Source: Candidatus Thorarchaeota archaeon
GTDB taxonomy: Archaea > Asgardarchaeota > Thorarchaeia > Thorarchaeales > Thorarchaeaceae
Direction of reading: 5' to 3'
Assembly (NCBI GenBank): GCA_029855935.1
Contig: JAGSHN010000006.1
Coordinates: 1-39,942 of the forward strand
DNA: 39,942 nt
A program made the translations under genes and the position numbers. Shown here one piece after another: positions 16,389 through 24,571 of this stretch; the stretch's first letter is position 1, and every line of letters starts with the position of its first letter. The notes beneath the pieces are model-generated. The model had not been told where the DNA came from and made no database searches. It saw nothing but the letters and a program-made list of their open reading frames with translations.

Positions 16389-18446
16389 ATGTCTGCTGGT
16401 ACGTGTAGGTCTTTGTCAGGTTCAAGCAGTGTGTGTCTAGTCATCGCAACGACTCTTCTCATCCTGCTAGTTGTCCCCCTATTTGCGCCGCTCATCGTAA
16501 CTCGGGACCCAAGACCCGTCATTGATGGAAATGCCCCGGCTCAACATATCTCATCGCGTATTGCACACAGAAGCCACTTTGCTGCCCAGTCGGATCCCAT
16601 TGAGATCGTTGGAAACGAGGACTTCCTGTTGCAGGGCTGGCCCGGCAACGGTACACCCGAGGACCCCTATGTCATCTCAGACCTCACGTTCTATCCTCAA
16701 GGTTTTGGCATCCGCGTCATCTCCACAGATGTCCACTTCGTAGTCCGCAACTGTACCTTCGCGGTCGGGGACGTCGGGCCCGCAATGGAGGGAATCGAGC
16801 TTGACCACGTTGTCGGAGCAAGGATTGAGAACTGCTCATTCGCAAACATCTGGACCAGCATATCAATTCAGTCCTCTCACAATATCACCATAGAGCAATG
16901 TGTTGTCGAGTCGGGTCTCGATGCGGTGACAGTGAAGGCCTCATACGACATCATTGTCACCAACATAGGCGTAAGTTGGGTGATCGGCCGTGGAGTCACA
17001 TTTGCGTCCTCAAGAGACTGCGAACTGTCGGACTCGTCCTTCGCCTACTGCGACCGTGGCCTCAACCTCGTCGAGAGTACAGACTGCGTCGTCACAGACA
17101 ATGCCTTCATCGGCTGCCAGATCACCATCACCGGGTCGCCCGACGAGTGGTCGCACACAATCATCGGCAACACCGTCGACTCTGAGCCACTAGGCTACTT
17201 CTGGAGACTGCACGACTCTCGGGTTGATGCTCGCGGTTACGGCGCGCTCATTCTCGCTGGGTGCAATAACGTCACAGTGGAGAACGGTGTGTGGTCGGGC
17301 AGGGTGACACCCCTGGTACTGGCATACTCAGTAGGGTGTGTTGTGAGGAACATCACTGCCATCCAGTCAGAGACAGCCGTCCTCCTCACAGCGGTCGAGA
17401 GAACGAGAGTAGAGGACCTCACGCTCTACGGCAACGCCATCGGGCTCCTTGTCAGGGAGTCGCGTGACGTAGTGGTGTCCAACGTGCGTGGCTACGGCAA
17501 TAGCCTGTCTGCACTCTCGGTGAGCCTCTCAAGACGCATTACAGTGTCAGAGATCTTGGCATATCACAACAGTGCCCACGGCGTGGAGGTCTGGGGCTGT
17601 AACGACACGATCGTTTCCGCGTCTATATCGTACGGCAACTCGTTCAGTGGCGTCTATCTCTACCAAGATGACAACGTCACCGTGAGGGACTGCGCCCTGT
17701 ACAACAATCGTGACAGGGGACTCACCATAGACCTGTCGACAGACTGCGGCGCCATCAGATGCTACTCCTACCGAAATCGCGATGGGATTGGGGTCATCCG
17801 CAGCGCTCGCACTCTTGTTGTGCAGAACGATGTTCACACGAACGTTCACAACGGCATCGAGGTCAGAGGCACCTATTATTGCACGATAGCGGCGAACAAC
17901 GTCTCGGACAACAAGGGTCTGGGCGTCTCTGTATCCGTGTCGTCGTTCGTCACAGTGGCCGGGAACATCATTGCCTACAACTCGGGGGGCAATGCCAGAG
18001 ACGATGGCTCCGACAATCAATGGGATGACGGGTACGGTGTCGGAAACCTGTGGTCAGACTACAATGGAACTGCTCCGTATCGTGTGCCAGGAATCGCCGA
18101 ATCGGTCGACCGGTTCCCAAGGGCGACAGATGCAGACGGCGATGGCCTCTCCGACTGGGAGGAGACAAACGTCTATGGTACGAATCCCGACAGTGCCGAC
18201 ACAGATGGTGATGGTGCCAGTGACAGAGATGAGATTATCCACGGCTTTGACCCGACAAACTCGACAGACGGCGCCCTCTATCACTACGCCCTCGATGCGC
18301 TCCTGCTGAGAGCATCTGCAGCTGCTCTCATACTCATTCCGATAGTTGGCCCTCGCCTGCGACGCAGGATCCCGAGCAGGGCGTCAGAGTCACCCGAGGT
18401 CGTCACCGACCCGGCTCCGCCAGAGTCCAATCCTCACAATGAATAG
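16389..18446 (+). CDS. Surface beta-helix (NosD-like) protein with Ca-binding repeats and C-terminal anchor
   Basis: 685 aa exported protein. An N-terminal hydrophobic segment (VCLVIATTLLILLVVPLFAPLIV) acts as signal or anchor. The segment FLLQGWPGNGTPEDPYVISD is the usual opening of archaeal NosD-like beta-helix proteins. About 450 residues of right-handed parallel beta-helix repeats follow (units such as NVTVENGVWSG, DIIVTNIGVSW, SFVTVAGNIIAYN). Next come two calcium-binding DxDxDGxxD loops (DADGDGLSDWEE and DTDGDGASDRDE). A C-terminal hydrophobic helix and a basic stretch (PRLRRRIPSR) end the protein. Likely carbohydrate-binding, adhesive or an S-layer-associated protein. ATG 16389 is chosen; upstream codons overlap the ATPase gene end. 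Confidence 0.8.
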   Translation: MSAGTCRSLSGSSSVCLVIATTLLILLVVPLFAPLIVTRDPRPVIDGNAPAQHISSRIAHRSHFAAQSDPIEIVGNEDFLLQGWPGNGTPEDPYVISDLTFYPQGFGIRVISTDVHFVVRNCTFAVGDVGPAMEGIELDHVVGARIENCSFANIWTSISIQSSHNITIEQCVVESGLDAVTVKASYDIIVTNIGVSWVIGRGVTFASSRDCELSDSSFAYCDRGLNLVESTDCVVTDNAFIGCQITITGSPDEWSHTIIGNTVDSEPLGYFWRLHDSRVDARGYGALILAGCNNVTVENGVWSGRVTPLVLAYSVGCVVRNITAIQSETAVLLTAVERTRVEDLTLYGNAIGLLVRESRDVVVSNVRGYGNSLSALSVSLSRRITVSEILAYHNSAHGVEVWGCNDTIVSASISYGNSFSGVYLYQDDNVTVRDCALYNNRDRGLTIDLSTDCGAIRCYSYRNRDGIGVIRSARTLVVQNDVHTNVHNGIEVRGTYYCTIAANNVSDNKGLGVSVSVSSFVTVAGNIIAYNSGGNARDDGSDNQWDDGYGVGNLWSDYNGTAPYRVPGIAESVDRFPRATDADGDGLSDWEETNVYGTNPDSADTDGDGASDRDEIIHGFDPTNSTDGALYHYALDALLLRASAAALILIPIVGPRLRRRIPSRASESPEVVTDPAPPESNPHNE

Positions 18447-18491
18447 ACGTTCCATCACGAGGCGGCCGTACTGAGTACCTGAACACAGAGG

Positions 18492-19931
18492 TCACAACTC
18501 GAGCTTCCACGTCGGACCATCCTTAGTGTCCGAGACCACTATGCCCATCTCCTTGAGGCGATGCCGGATCCTGTCAGCCGTAGCCCAGTCCTTTCTGGCT
18601 CGGGCCTCCTCACGCACCTCAAGAAGGAGAGTGATCAGACCCTCTATCTGTTGCGATGACTCCTCACCACCGGGCTGTCGGCCGCTCCCGGTCATATCGA
18701 GACCGAGGACGCCCAAGACCTCTGCTAGCGTTGCGTAGGCCCGACGTAGCACAGCCGTCTTCTGAGCGTCCTTCGTGTAGGTGTTGACCGCTCTCACAAA
18801 GGAGAATATCTCTGCCAGCGCGCCGGGTGTGTTGAAGTCGTCGTCCATCTCTCTCTGGAAACCCTCGACGAGCTTGTCAATGGCCTCAGCAAGTCTATCG
18901 TCAGCCTCCGTACGCCCACTGCCTCGCTTCTCCAAGATGGCAATCTTGCCTCTCAGTGTGTCGACAGCATTGCGCAGACGCTCCACTGACTGTGTGGCCT
19001 GCTGAAGAGCCTGGGTGTTGTAGTCGAGAGGTTGTCTGTAGTGTCCCGAGACGAGGAACAGGCGCACTGCCTGGTGGTCGAAGTTATCAAGTACCTCTCG
19101 GGCAGTCCTGAAGTTGCCGAGCGACTTGCTCATCTTGTCCGATTCGATTGTGAGAAAGCCGTTGTGAAGCCAGTACTTCACTGGTGTCTCGATGTCGTAT
19201 GCTGCGGACGACTGGGCTATCTCGTTCTCGTGGTGCGGAAAGATGAGGTCCTGTCCCCCGCCATGAATATCGAACGGAAGCCCAAGATAGTAAGCACCCA
19301 TCACCGAGCACTCAGCGTGCCAACCCGGCCTGCCGCGTCCCCACGGACTCTCCCACGACGGCTCGCCCGGCTTCTCGGCCTTCCAGAGGGCAAAGTCTCG
19401 TGGATCGGTCTTCTTCTCATCGACCTCCACTCGCGCGCCAGCAGAGAGCTCGTCGGGCGATATCTTCGAGAGCACACCGTAGTTGGGATGTTCGCTGACG
19501 TCGAAATACACATCACCATCCACCACATAGGCCCTACCGTTCTTGATGATCCTCTCAACCATATCGATGATGTCATCAATGTGCTCCGTGGCCCTCGGAT
19601 TGACCGTTGCAGGCTTGATGTTCAGCTCCTCTGCAATCCTGTAGTATTCGGCGATAAACCTCGCAGCAAGCTCCTGTACTGTTATGCCCTCCTCGTTGGC
19701 CCTGTTGATCATCTTGTCATCGACGTCGGTGAAGTTCGTGATGTATGTCACCCTGTAGCCCCGATACTCCAGATATCTGCGGATGGTATCGAAAACGACG
19801 AAGGACCTTGCGTTGCCGATGTGAGGATAGTCGTACACAGTTGGGCCACAGACGTACATCCTGACGTGGCCCTCCTCAAGCGGCACAAAGTCTTCTTTCG
19901 AACGGGTCAGCGTGTTATAGACTCGTATCAT
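18492..19931 (-). CDS. cysS: Cysteinyl-tRNA synthetase
   Basis: Class I synthetase charging tRNA-Cys, 479 aa, near the usual ~460. Visible: MYVCGPTVYDYPHIGNA with Zn ligand Cys28 and the HIGH-type motif HIGN (37-40); NFTDVDDKMI; GWHAECSVM (Cys208); FPHHENE (His233/234, Glu237, completing the Zn site); and the ATP-binding KMSKS (266-270). The C-terminal helical domain (NTYTKDAQKTAVLRRAY...) binds the anticodon. An in-frame ATG at 19982 exists, but a TATA box at 19963-19974 lies between the two and aligns only with a start at 19931 (MIRVYNTLTR). A tRNA-Cys gene is 0.6 kb away on the other strand. Confidence 0.95.
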   Translation of the reverse strand: MIRVYNTLTRSKEDFVPLEEGHVRMYVCGPTVYDYPHIGNARSFVVFDTIRRYLEYRGYRVTYITNFTDVDDKMINRANEEGITVQELAARFIAEYYRIAEELNIKPATVNPRATEHIDDIIDMVERIIKNGRAYVVDGDVYFDVSEHPNYGVLSKISPDELSAGARVEVDEKKTDPRDFALWKAEKPGEPSWESPWGRGRPGWHAECSVMGAYYLGLPFDIHGGGQDLIFPHHENEIAQSSAAYDIETPVKYWLHNGFLTIESDKMSKSLGNFRTAREVLDNFDHQAVRLFLVSGHYRQPLDYNTQALQQATQSVERLRNAVDTLRGKIAILEKRGSGRTEADDRLAEAIDKLVEGFQREMDDDFNTPGALAEIFSFVRAVNTYTKDAQKTAVLRRAYATLAEVLGVLGLDMTGSGRQPGGEESSQQIEGLITLLLEVREEARARKDWATADRIRHRLKEMGIVVSDTKDGPTWKLEL

Positions 19932-19962
19932 ACGGACTACCCGCACTGACACCCCTGTGAGT

Positions 19963-19974
19963 GCATAAAAAGGC
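19963..19974 (-). promoter_or_regulatory. TATA box for cysS
   Basis: The minus strand reads GCCTTTTTATGC, a strong TATA element about 37 nt upstream of the ATG at 19931. It rules out the upstream ATG at 19982. Confidence 0.6.
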
Positions 19975-20140
19975 GTCTGCAATTATTGCCTGCAACATAA
20001 CGACACACACTACGCATCCGACATTCAATGACTCCCTGAGGCCGCATGTCCATCCTGATGGCATTGATTGTCTGACCTAGACCTCCTCAGTCAACCTTAT
20101 GTGGACGATAACACGAGGGACTCAACGCTGGTGGTATTTG

Positions 20141-20428
20141 ATGAGGATCAAGGCCGTTCTACGTGACAGCGACATTCTGAGCATGACGCCGGGGAGCAGA
20201 GAACGAATAGAGGCCACGGCTCGCAAGAATGTCGGCCGGGTCGTCAATATGAACAGCCTGTTGAAGGTGATGGGGCTGAAGTTCTCAGACAGGCTACAGG
20301 CAATCAAGGTCATTGAGGATCTCGGGCTCAGCATTTGGCTGGCGAACGAGGGGGATCAGCACGTCATCTTCATCAGCGAGGGAGAGGCCCCCGACGAGCC
20401 GGACTTTGTGGGCTATCGCTGGTCGTGA
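20141..20428 (+). CDS. Small hypothetical protein
   Basis: 95 aa, not recognised. It is soluble, with a basic helical middle (GSRERIEATARKNVGRVVNM, then SDRLQAIKVIEDLGLSIWLA) and a final strand pair (QHVIFISEGEAPDEP). The frame opens at 20099, but the ATG at 20141 has GGTGG a few bases upstream and gives a compact start (MRIKAVLRDSDIL). An AT-rich patch CCTTATGTGG lies about 40 nt before it. It sits between cysS (divergent) and tRNA-Cys. Confidence 0.5.
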   Translation: MRIKAVLRDSDILSMTPGSRERIEATARKNVGRVVNMNSLLKVMGLKFSDRLQAIKVIEDLGLSIWLANEGDQHVIFISEGEAPDEPDFVGYRWS

Positions 20429-20524
20429 GGGCCCATTGCCGATTGCGGCCGGACTCGGGTAGAGCGGTACCGCCACATTGAAGACAGGAGGCCCGCCACC
20501 TATTCTGCGCAATATTGGCCGATA

Positions 20525-20535
20525 TCCTTAAAATC
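20525..20535 (+). promoter_or_regulatory. TATA (box A) promoter for tRNA-Cys
   Basis: TCCTTAAAATC sits about 35-40 nt upstream of the first base of the tRNA, the normal archaeal spacing for stable RNA promoters. Confidence 0.55.
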
Positions 20536-20566
20536 GAACCCGCGGGAAGATGGCTGTGTGAACAGA

Positions 20567-20641
20567 GCCGGTCTGGCGGAGTAGCTACGCGAGGGACTGC
20601 AGATCCCTTCTACAGGGGTGCAAATCCCCTGGCCGGCTCCA
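20567..20641 (+). tRNA. tRNA-Cys (GCA) with altered elbow
   Basis: Folds as a 72-nt cloverleaf followed by an encoded CCA. The acceptor stem is GCCGGTC paired with GGCCGGC (one G-U). The anticodon stem AGGGA/TCCCT holds loop CTGCAGA, so the anticodon is GCA (20599-20601). The T stem is AGGGG/CCCCT. The discriminator is U73, the identity base for Cys. There is no intron. The T loop is TGCAAAT rather than TTCAAAT (G55 instead of U55), and the D loop AGTAGCTA has A-G where G18-G19 is expected. The box A element upstream supports expression. cysS lies close by. Confidence 0.9.
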
Positions 20642-20807
20642 CTTCTTCTCCCCTCACTCGCCGGTGCTTCAGTGGTAGGCTTATCCTCACAGAGAACTGC
20701 ATCTAGCGTCTGGACACAGCATCCCCCGTCCACCCTCCAGACAGAGCGGCGCCACCTTCCGCAACAGAGATGTAGAAGGTGACACCGTATTTGCAGAGTG
20801 GTGCGAC

Positions 20808-23036
20808 ATGGCCGAGCGTGTTCCTGAGATTGCCTTGCGGATCGTGACGGGGCTACACGCTGCGCGGCCCGGGCCTGCTGATGAAGACAGGCAAGAGATG
20901 TACACTGCAATGGAGGCAGTACGCATTGCGGCTCTGACCGGTGCCATGAGACAACGGGAGGAGAGGCCGTGTGACAGGCCGCCTCGGGAGTTTGTCCGGT
21001 TGTCCCGTATGGCGCAGATGGCCGGAGTGAGAAGTCAGGCCGTCCTCAGTCTTGCGGCACAACTGCTTGGTTCAGTCCCGTTCGCCAAGATTGCAGAGAG
21101 AGTGCGGAAACTGTCTCCACGGGAGTTCACCTACCTGCTCGGTACTCTCCATTACTACGGTACGCACATACTGCCACATGGTGATGCGCGTCCCCAGACG
21201 CTGAAGGGTCTCGGGTCGTTCTACACGCCTCCGCACGTCGCTGACTTCATTGTGCAGCTCACAATCGCTCCATTGTGGTCACGCCAGGCACCACAGATCA
21301 TCACGGGTGACCAGGAGGCGCTCCAGCATATTCTCAGCCTGAGAGTGCTGGACCCGGCGTGCGGCCCAGGCGCGTTTCTCGTCTCTGTGCTGGAACAGTT
21401 CATCGACTGGCTCAAGTCCCTCTGTGACGAGCCCACCGTTCGAACCCTGGTCGATGAGATGGGCGGAGTCTCTGTCGTCGCAGGCAGGCTTGCGCGCAGG
21501 CTATACGGTGTGGACCTTGACTTGGGCGCCCTCGAGGTGGCTGCACAGAGCCTCTCCATTCTGACGAGCCGCAGCGTGACCGCAGACGAGATACTGACCA
21601 GGACACTGAGACAGGGTGATGCACTCATCTCAAGGCACGGTCTTGACGGGGAGAGGGACTACAGTCACCTTCTGAGTGATGACGACGACTGGGTTCCCTT
21701 TGAATGGCGGGAGGAGTTTCCCGATGTCCTCCGAGATGGCGATGGCTTCGACGTGATCGTGATGAACCCGCCCTACGAGCGTCTGAGGCCGAATGTGGCC
21801 GAATTCCTCAGGGAACGCCTGGCCCTACGGCGGGCGACCAGGGGCGGGCCGGAGTTTCGGGAACACCGAGAGAGGCTGTTCAGGCTCGTCCGGTACTTCA
21901 GACGGTCGGGCGACTACAGGTTCACAAACAGATACACCATCGACACACACAGGCTGTTCATCGAGCGATCCCTTCGACTACTTAGAAACGGTGGTAGACT
22001 GGGCGTTGTCGTGCCGACAAGCATCCTCGGCGACCTCTCGGCCAGGCCGCTCAGGGAGCATCTCCTGCTTGAGAACCGGGTGGAGACCATCATCGAGTTC
22101 CCAGAGCGCGCCAGGTTGTTTCCTGATGTCACGCAGGGCGTGACGGTACTCGTGGTGGAGAAGGGAAACACAACAGAGACTCTTGAGGTGTACTGCGGCC
22201 TTGAGAACACTAGACAGCACAATGAGGTCCGTCCGCTGCGGCTCTCAGTTGAAGACATATTCAGAGTGACGGGGAAGTCTCTCAAGGTCCCCTGCGTGGC
22301 ACCGAACTCCTGGGCCACTGTACTGACGATTCACAGACAGCCCCCAATGCGTTCCCTTCACGGCCTGCGAGTCCTGCGTGGCGAGCTCGATCTGACCCTC
22401 GATCGCGAGTTCATTACGCGGACGCCCACGGGAACGCCTCTTGTGCGTGGTTCGGCCATCGAAAGGTTCGTACTCCGACCGCCAGACGACGACAAGTCGG
22501 AGTGGGTCTTGCTTCAAGACTTCGTCGCCTCGCGCAGCGCCTCGTCTAGGACTAGCGACATCTCCCGCGTTCGAATTGCCTGTCAGCAGGTCTCGAACCG
22601 CTCTCAACGCTGGAGGCTCAAGTTCGCTCTCGTTCCGACAGGCTGCGTGCTCGCGAACAGTGTCAACTATGTCACTGTCAGCAACGACAACGAGGCCACG
22701 TTGCTCTATCTTCTCGGCGTGCTCAACTCCACTCTCCTGAACTGGAGATTCAAGATGACAAGTACGAACAACCACGTCTCGATTGCTGAGCTTCAAGATC
22801 TCCCCCTTGTTCCCCTGGACGGCGGCAAGGACAGAACGAGGGAGCTGGCGCAGAGACTCATTGCCGAGGTGAGGACGCTTCTCTCCGCCCCCGGTAGACC
22901 CATCCATACTCTCGATGCCGTTGTGTTTGCACTATACGGCCTGGATGACAGACAAGCGAGGGATGTGCTCGAGTGCGAGGGAGCGACCGAGGAAGAGACA
23001 GAAGCGGTGATGAACGAACTGCGCGGCCTCGTCTGA
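20808..23036 (+). CDS. N6-adenine DNA methyltransferase of the Eco57I/Alw26I-like type
   Basis: Gamma-class DNA methyltransferase, 742 aa. After a helical N-terminal ~130 residues come GSFYTPPHVADFIV (motif X), DPACGPGAFLVSVL (motif I, 182-195), LYGVDLDLGALEVA (motif II) and the catalytic VIVMNPPYERL (NPPY, 320-323). RLGVVVPTSILGD is motif VI. The last ~250 residues hold a TaqI-type target-recognition domain (LLYLLGVLNSTLLNWRF, TSTNNHVSIAELQDLPLVPL). The layout resembles modification subunits of the Alw26I/Eco31I/Esp3I family, which pair an m6A and an m5C enzyme. No PD-(D/E)XK or other nuclease motif was seen in it. It is followed by the C5-cytosine enzyme after 71 bp, so the two are probably co-transcribed. 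Confidence 0.85.
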   Translation: MAERVPEIALRIVTGLHAARPGPADEDRQEMYTAMEAVRIAALTGAMRQREERPCDRPPREFVRLSRMAQMAGVRSQAVLSLAAQLLGSVPFAKIAERVRKLSPREFTYLLGTLHYYGTHILPHGDARPQTLKGLGSFYTPPHVADFIVQLTIAPLWSRQAPQIITGDQEALQHILSLRVLDPACGPGAFLVSVLEQFIDWLKSLCDEPTVRTLVDEMGGVSVVAGRLARRLYGVDLDLGALEVAAQSLSILTSRSVTADEILTRTLRQGDALISRHGLDGERDYSHLLSDDDDWVPFEWREEFPDVLRDGDGFDVIVMNPPYERLRPNVAEFLRERLALRRATRGGPEFREHRERLFRLVRYFRRSGDYRFTNRYTIDTHRLFIERSLRLLRNGGRLGVVVPTSILGDLSARPLREHLLLENRVETIIEFPERARLFPDVTQGVTVLVVEKGNTTETLEVYCGLENTRQHNEVRPLRLSVEDIFRVTGKSLKVPCVAPNSWATVLTIHRQPPMRSLHGLRVLRGELDLTLDREFITRTPTGTPLVRGSAIERFVLRPPDDDKSEWVLLQDFVASRSASSRTSDISRVRIACQQVSNRSQRWRLKFALVPTGCVLANSVNYVTVSNDNEATLLYLLGVLNSTLLNWRFKMTSTNNHVSIAELQDLPLVPLDGGKDRTRELAQRLIAEVRTLLSAPGRPIHTLDAVVFALYGLDDRQARDVLECEGATEEETEAVMNELRGLV

Positions 23037-23107
23037 GGCACGGCGTATTGCGCTCGCAATGCAAGGGATGAAAGCCGTCTGCCCTGTGGCCAAGACGGGC
23101 CCGTACC

Positions 23108-24349
23108 ATGTACGAGATCAGTCGACAGGCGGCTTACGAGGGAATCCCCCTAAGGAACGAGCGCAGCGACCTGTTGTTCAACCACGTCGCCCCCTCACTC
23201 AGCGTTCTCGACCTTGAGATGGTGCGATCAATACCGCCTGGCGGTAACTGGAAAGACATCCCACTCGGCGTGGCAAGACGCTCAGCCCGCGTGATGAGAA
23301 TCCGTCAACGCGGAGGACGCACCACCTACTATGGGCGTCTACGGCCGGACATGCCGGCGTACACGATAAACACGTACTTCCACAGGCCGGGAAATGGAAC
23401 GTTCATACACTATGCTCAGGATCGTACGATCTCGTATCGCGAGGCGGCTAGACTTCAGTCATTTCCTGACGACTACGTCTTCGTCGGTCCTCGGAACTCT
23501 CTCACCCGGCAGATAGGCAATGCTGTACCGCCGCTGATGGCCTATGCAGTGGGACGCCAGCTTCAAAGGGGTCGGACTGTGGACCTATTCGCGGGAGCAG
23601 GCGGTCTGTCGGAGGGGCTCTCGTACGCGGGACACAGCGTGATTGCCGCGTTCGACCACGTCCCAGCAATGTGCACAACCTACGCGTTGAATCATCCGGA
23701 CACCCAGGTACGCTGCGTCGACCTCGCGACTGAAACGGACTACAGAGGTGTGCTGGAGGCGGTGAACGAGGCGCTGCGTGGTCGCACACTGACGCTGCTC
23801 GCGGGCGGTCCACCCTGCCAAGGATTCTCCACTGCGGGCCTATGGGACTCTCGGGACCCGCGAAATCGGCTCATCCGTGTGATGCTACAGGCTGCACAGG
23901 ATCTGAGTCCGCTGCAGGTCGTCATCGAGAATGTGACTGGTCTGAAGTGGATGCTCGGAGGACAGATACTTGGGATGATCATTGAACGCCTCACCCAGCT
24001 CGGCTACCACGTGACATGCGAAACGCTTCGGGCGGAGGAGTACGGTGTTCCTCAACGTCGAAGACGAGTGTTCATAGTGGCCACCGAGTCTCCCGACGGA
24101 TGGTCAAGGCCAGAGCCGTGCTTTGCGGCGGTCCCGCGCGGAGCCACCTCGGTTCACCACCTCGGCGACGGACACCTCGAACCTCCTGTCACGGTCGAAG
24201 AGGCGATTAGTGATCTGCCGGGCCTCGTTGCTGGGGGCGGTGCAGACATAGTAGAGTACAACCGTTCTGCCACGTGGTCAGCGTACCAATGCTACTCGCG
24301 TGGCAGCCTCAGCCCCGAACGCTTTCTCAGAATTCGCGGGGGCCTGTGA
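23108..24349 (+). CDS. Circularly permuted C5-cytosine DNA methyltransferase
   Basis: m5C methyltransferase, 413 aa, with every conserved motif present but in rotated order. Motif IX (ISYREAARLQSFPDDYVF, ~108-125) and X (QIGNAVPP, 135-142) come first. Then motif I (DLFAGAGGLSEG, 159-170), IV (GGPPCQGFS, catalytic Cys237), VI (VIENV, Glu274) and VIII (PQRRRR, 315-320) follow. The normal order is I-IV-VI-VIII-recognition region-IX-X. The cut falls inside the recognition region: the C-terminus ends SAYQCYSRGSLSPERFLRIR and the N-terminus resumes with LLFNHVAPSLS...PPGGNWKDIP, which normally follows it. All catalytic residues are kept, so it is probably active. Partner of the upstream m6A enzyme. 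Confidence 0.88.
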   Translation: MYEISRQAAYEGIPLRNERSDLLFNHVAPSLSVLDLEMVRSIPPGGNWKDIPLGVARRSARVMRIRQRGGRTTYYGRLRPDMPAYTINTYFHRPGNGTFIHYAQDRTISYREAARLQSFPDDYVFVGPRNSLTRQIGNAVPPLMAYAVGRQLQRGRTVDLFAGAGGLSEGLSYAGHSVIAAFDHVPAMCTTYALNHPDTQVRCVDLATETDYRGVLEAVNEALRGRTLTLLAGGPPCQGFSTAGLWDSRDPRNRLIRVMLQAAQDLSPLQVVIENVTGLKWMLGGQILGMIIERLTQLGYHVTCETLRAEEYGVPQRRRRVFIVATESPDGWSRPEPCFAAVPRGATSVHHLGDGHLEPPVTVEEAISDLPGLVAGGGADIVEYNRSATWSAYQCYSRGSLSPERFLRIRGGL

Positions 24350-24571
24350 CACTCTGGACAGCTGATCGCAAGGACACGTCTGCCAGATCTGGCGGCCACC
24401 TGACCAGACCAATGATCCCGGCAAGGGAAATGCCAGTCCCCCCTAGGCATTGCGGGACCCAATGACGCCGCATTGTCGAGATGTGTTCGTTATGAATAAC
24501 GATAAATTGGGAGGGGTAGCCACAGCGTTGTTGTCACTGCGGTCACTGAGCATTGGGACGGAGACACTGGC
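24350..24571. other. Intergenic region between the methyltransferase pair and the longin gene
   Basis: No gene seen. It holds the inverted repeat at 24487-24502 and an AT-rich CGATAAATTG (24500-24510) that may be a TATA element for the next gene. No copy of the tRNA-Cys 3' end was found here by eye. Confidence 0.4.
24487..24502. repeat. Perfect inverted repeat (7-2-7) upstream of the longin/winged-helix gene
   Basis: TCGTTAT-GA-ATAACGA is a perfect palindrome with 2-nt spacer, overlapping the probable promoter (GATAAATTG). It looks like an operator. Like the palindrome at 2357-2371 it has TCGT/ACGA half-site ends. Confidence 0.45.

Noticed and set aside
19032-19949. Plus-strand frame of 305 codons opposite cysS
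   Set aside because: Antisense of cysS, whose motifs are all intact.
20808-24349. Assignment of the methyltransferase pair to DISARM or BREX
   Set aside because: None of the required helicase, drmB, pglZ or brx genes is present; only modification enzymes are seen.
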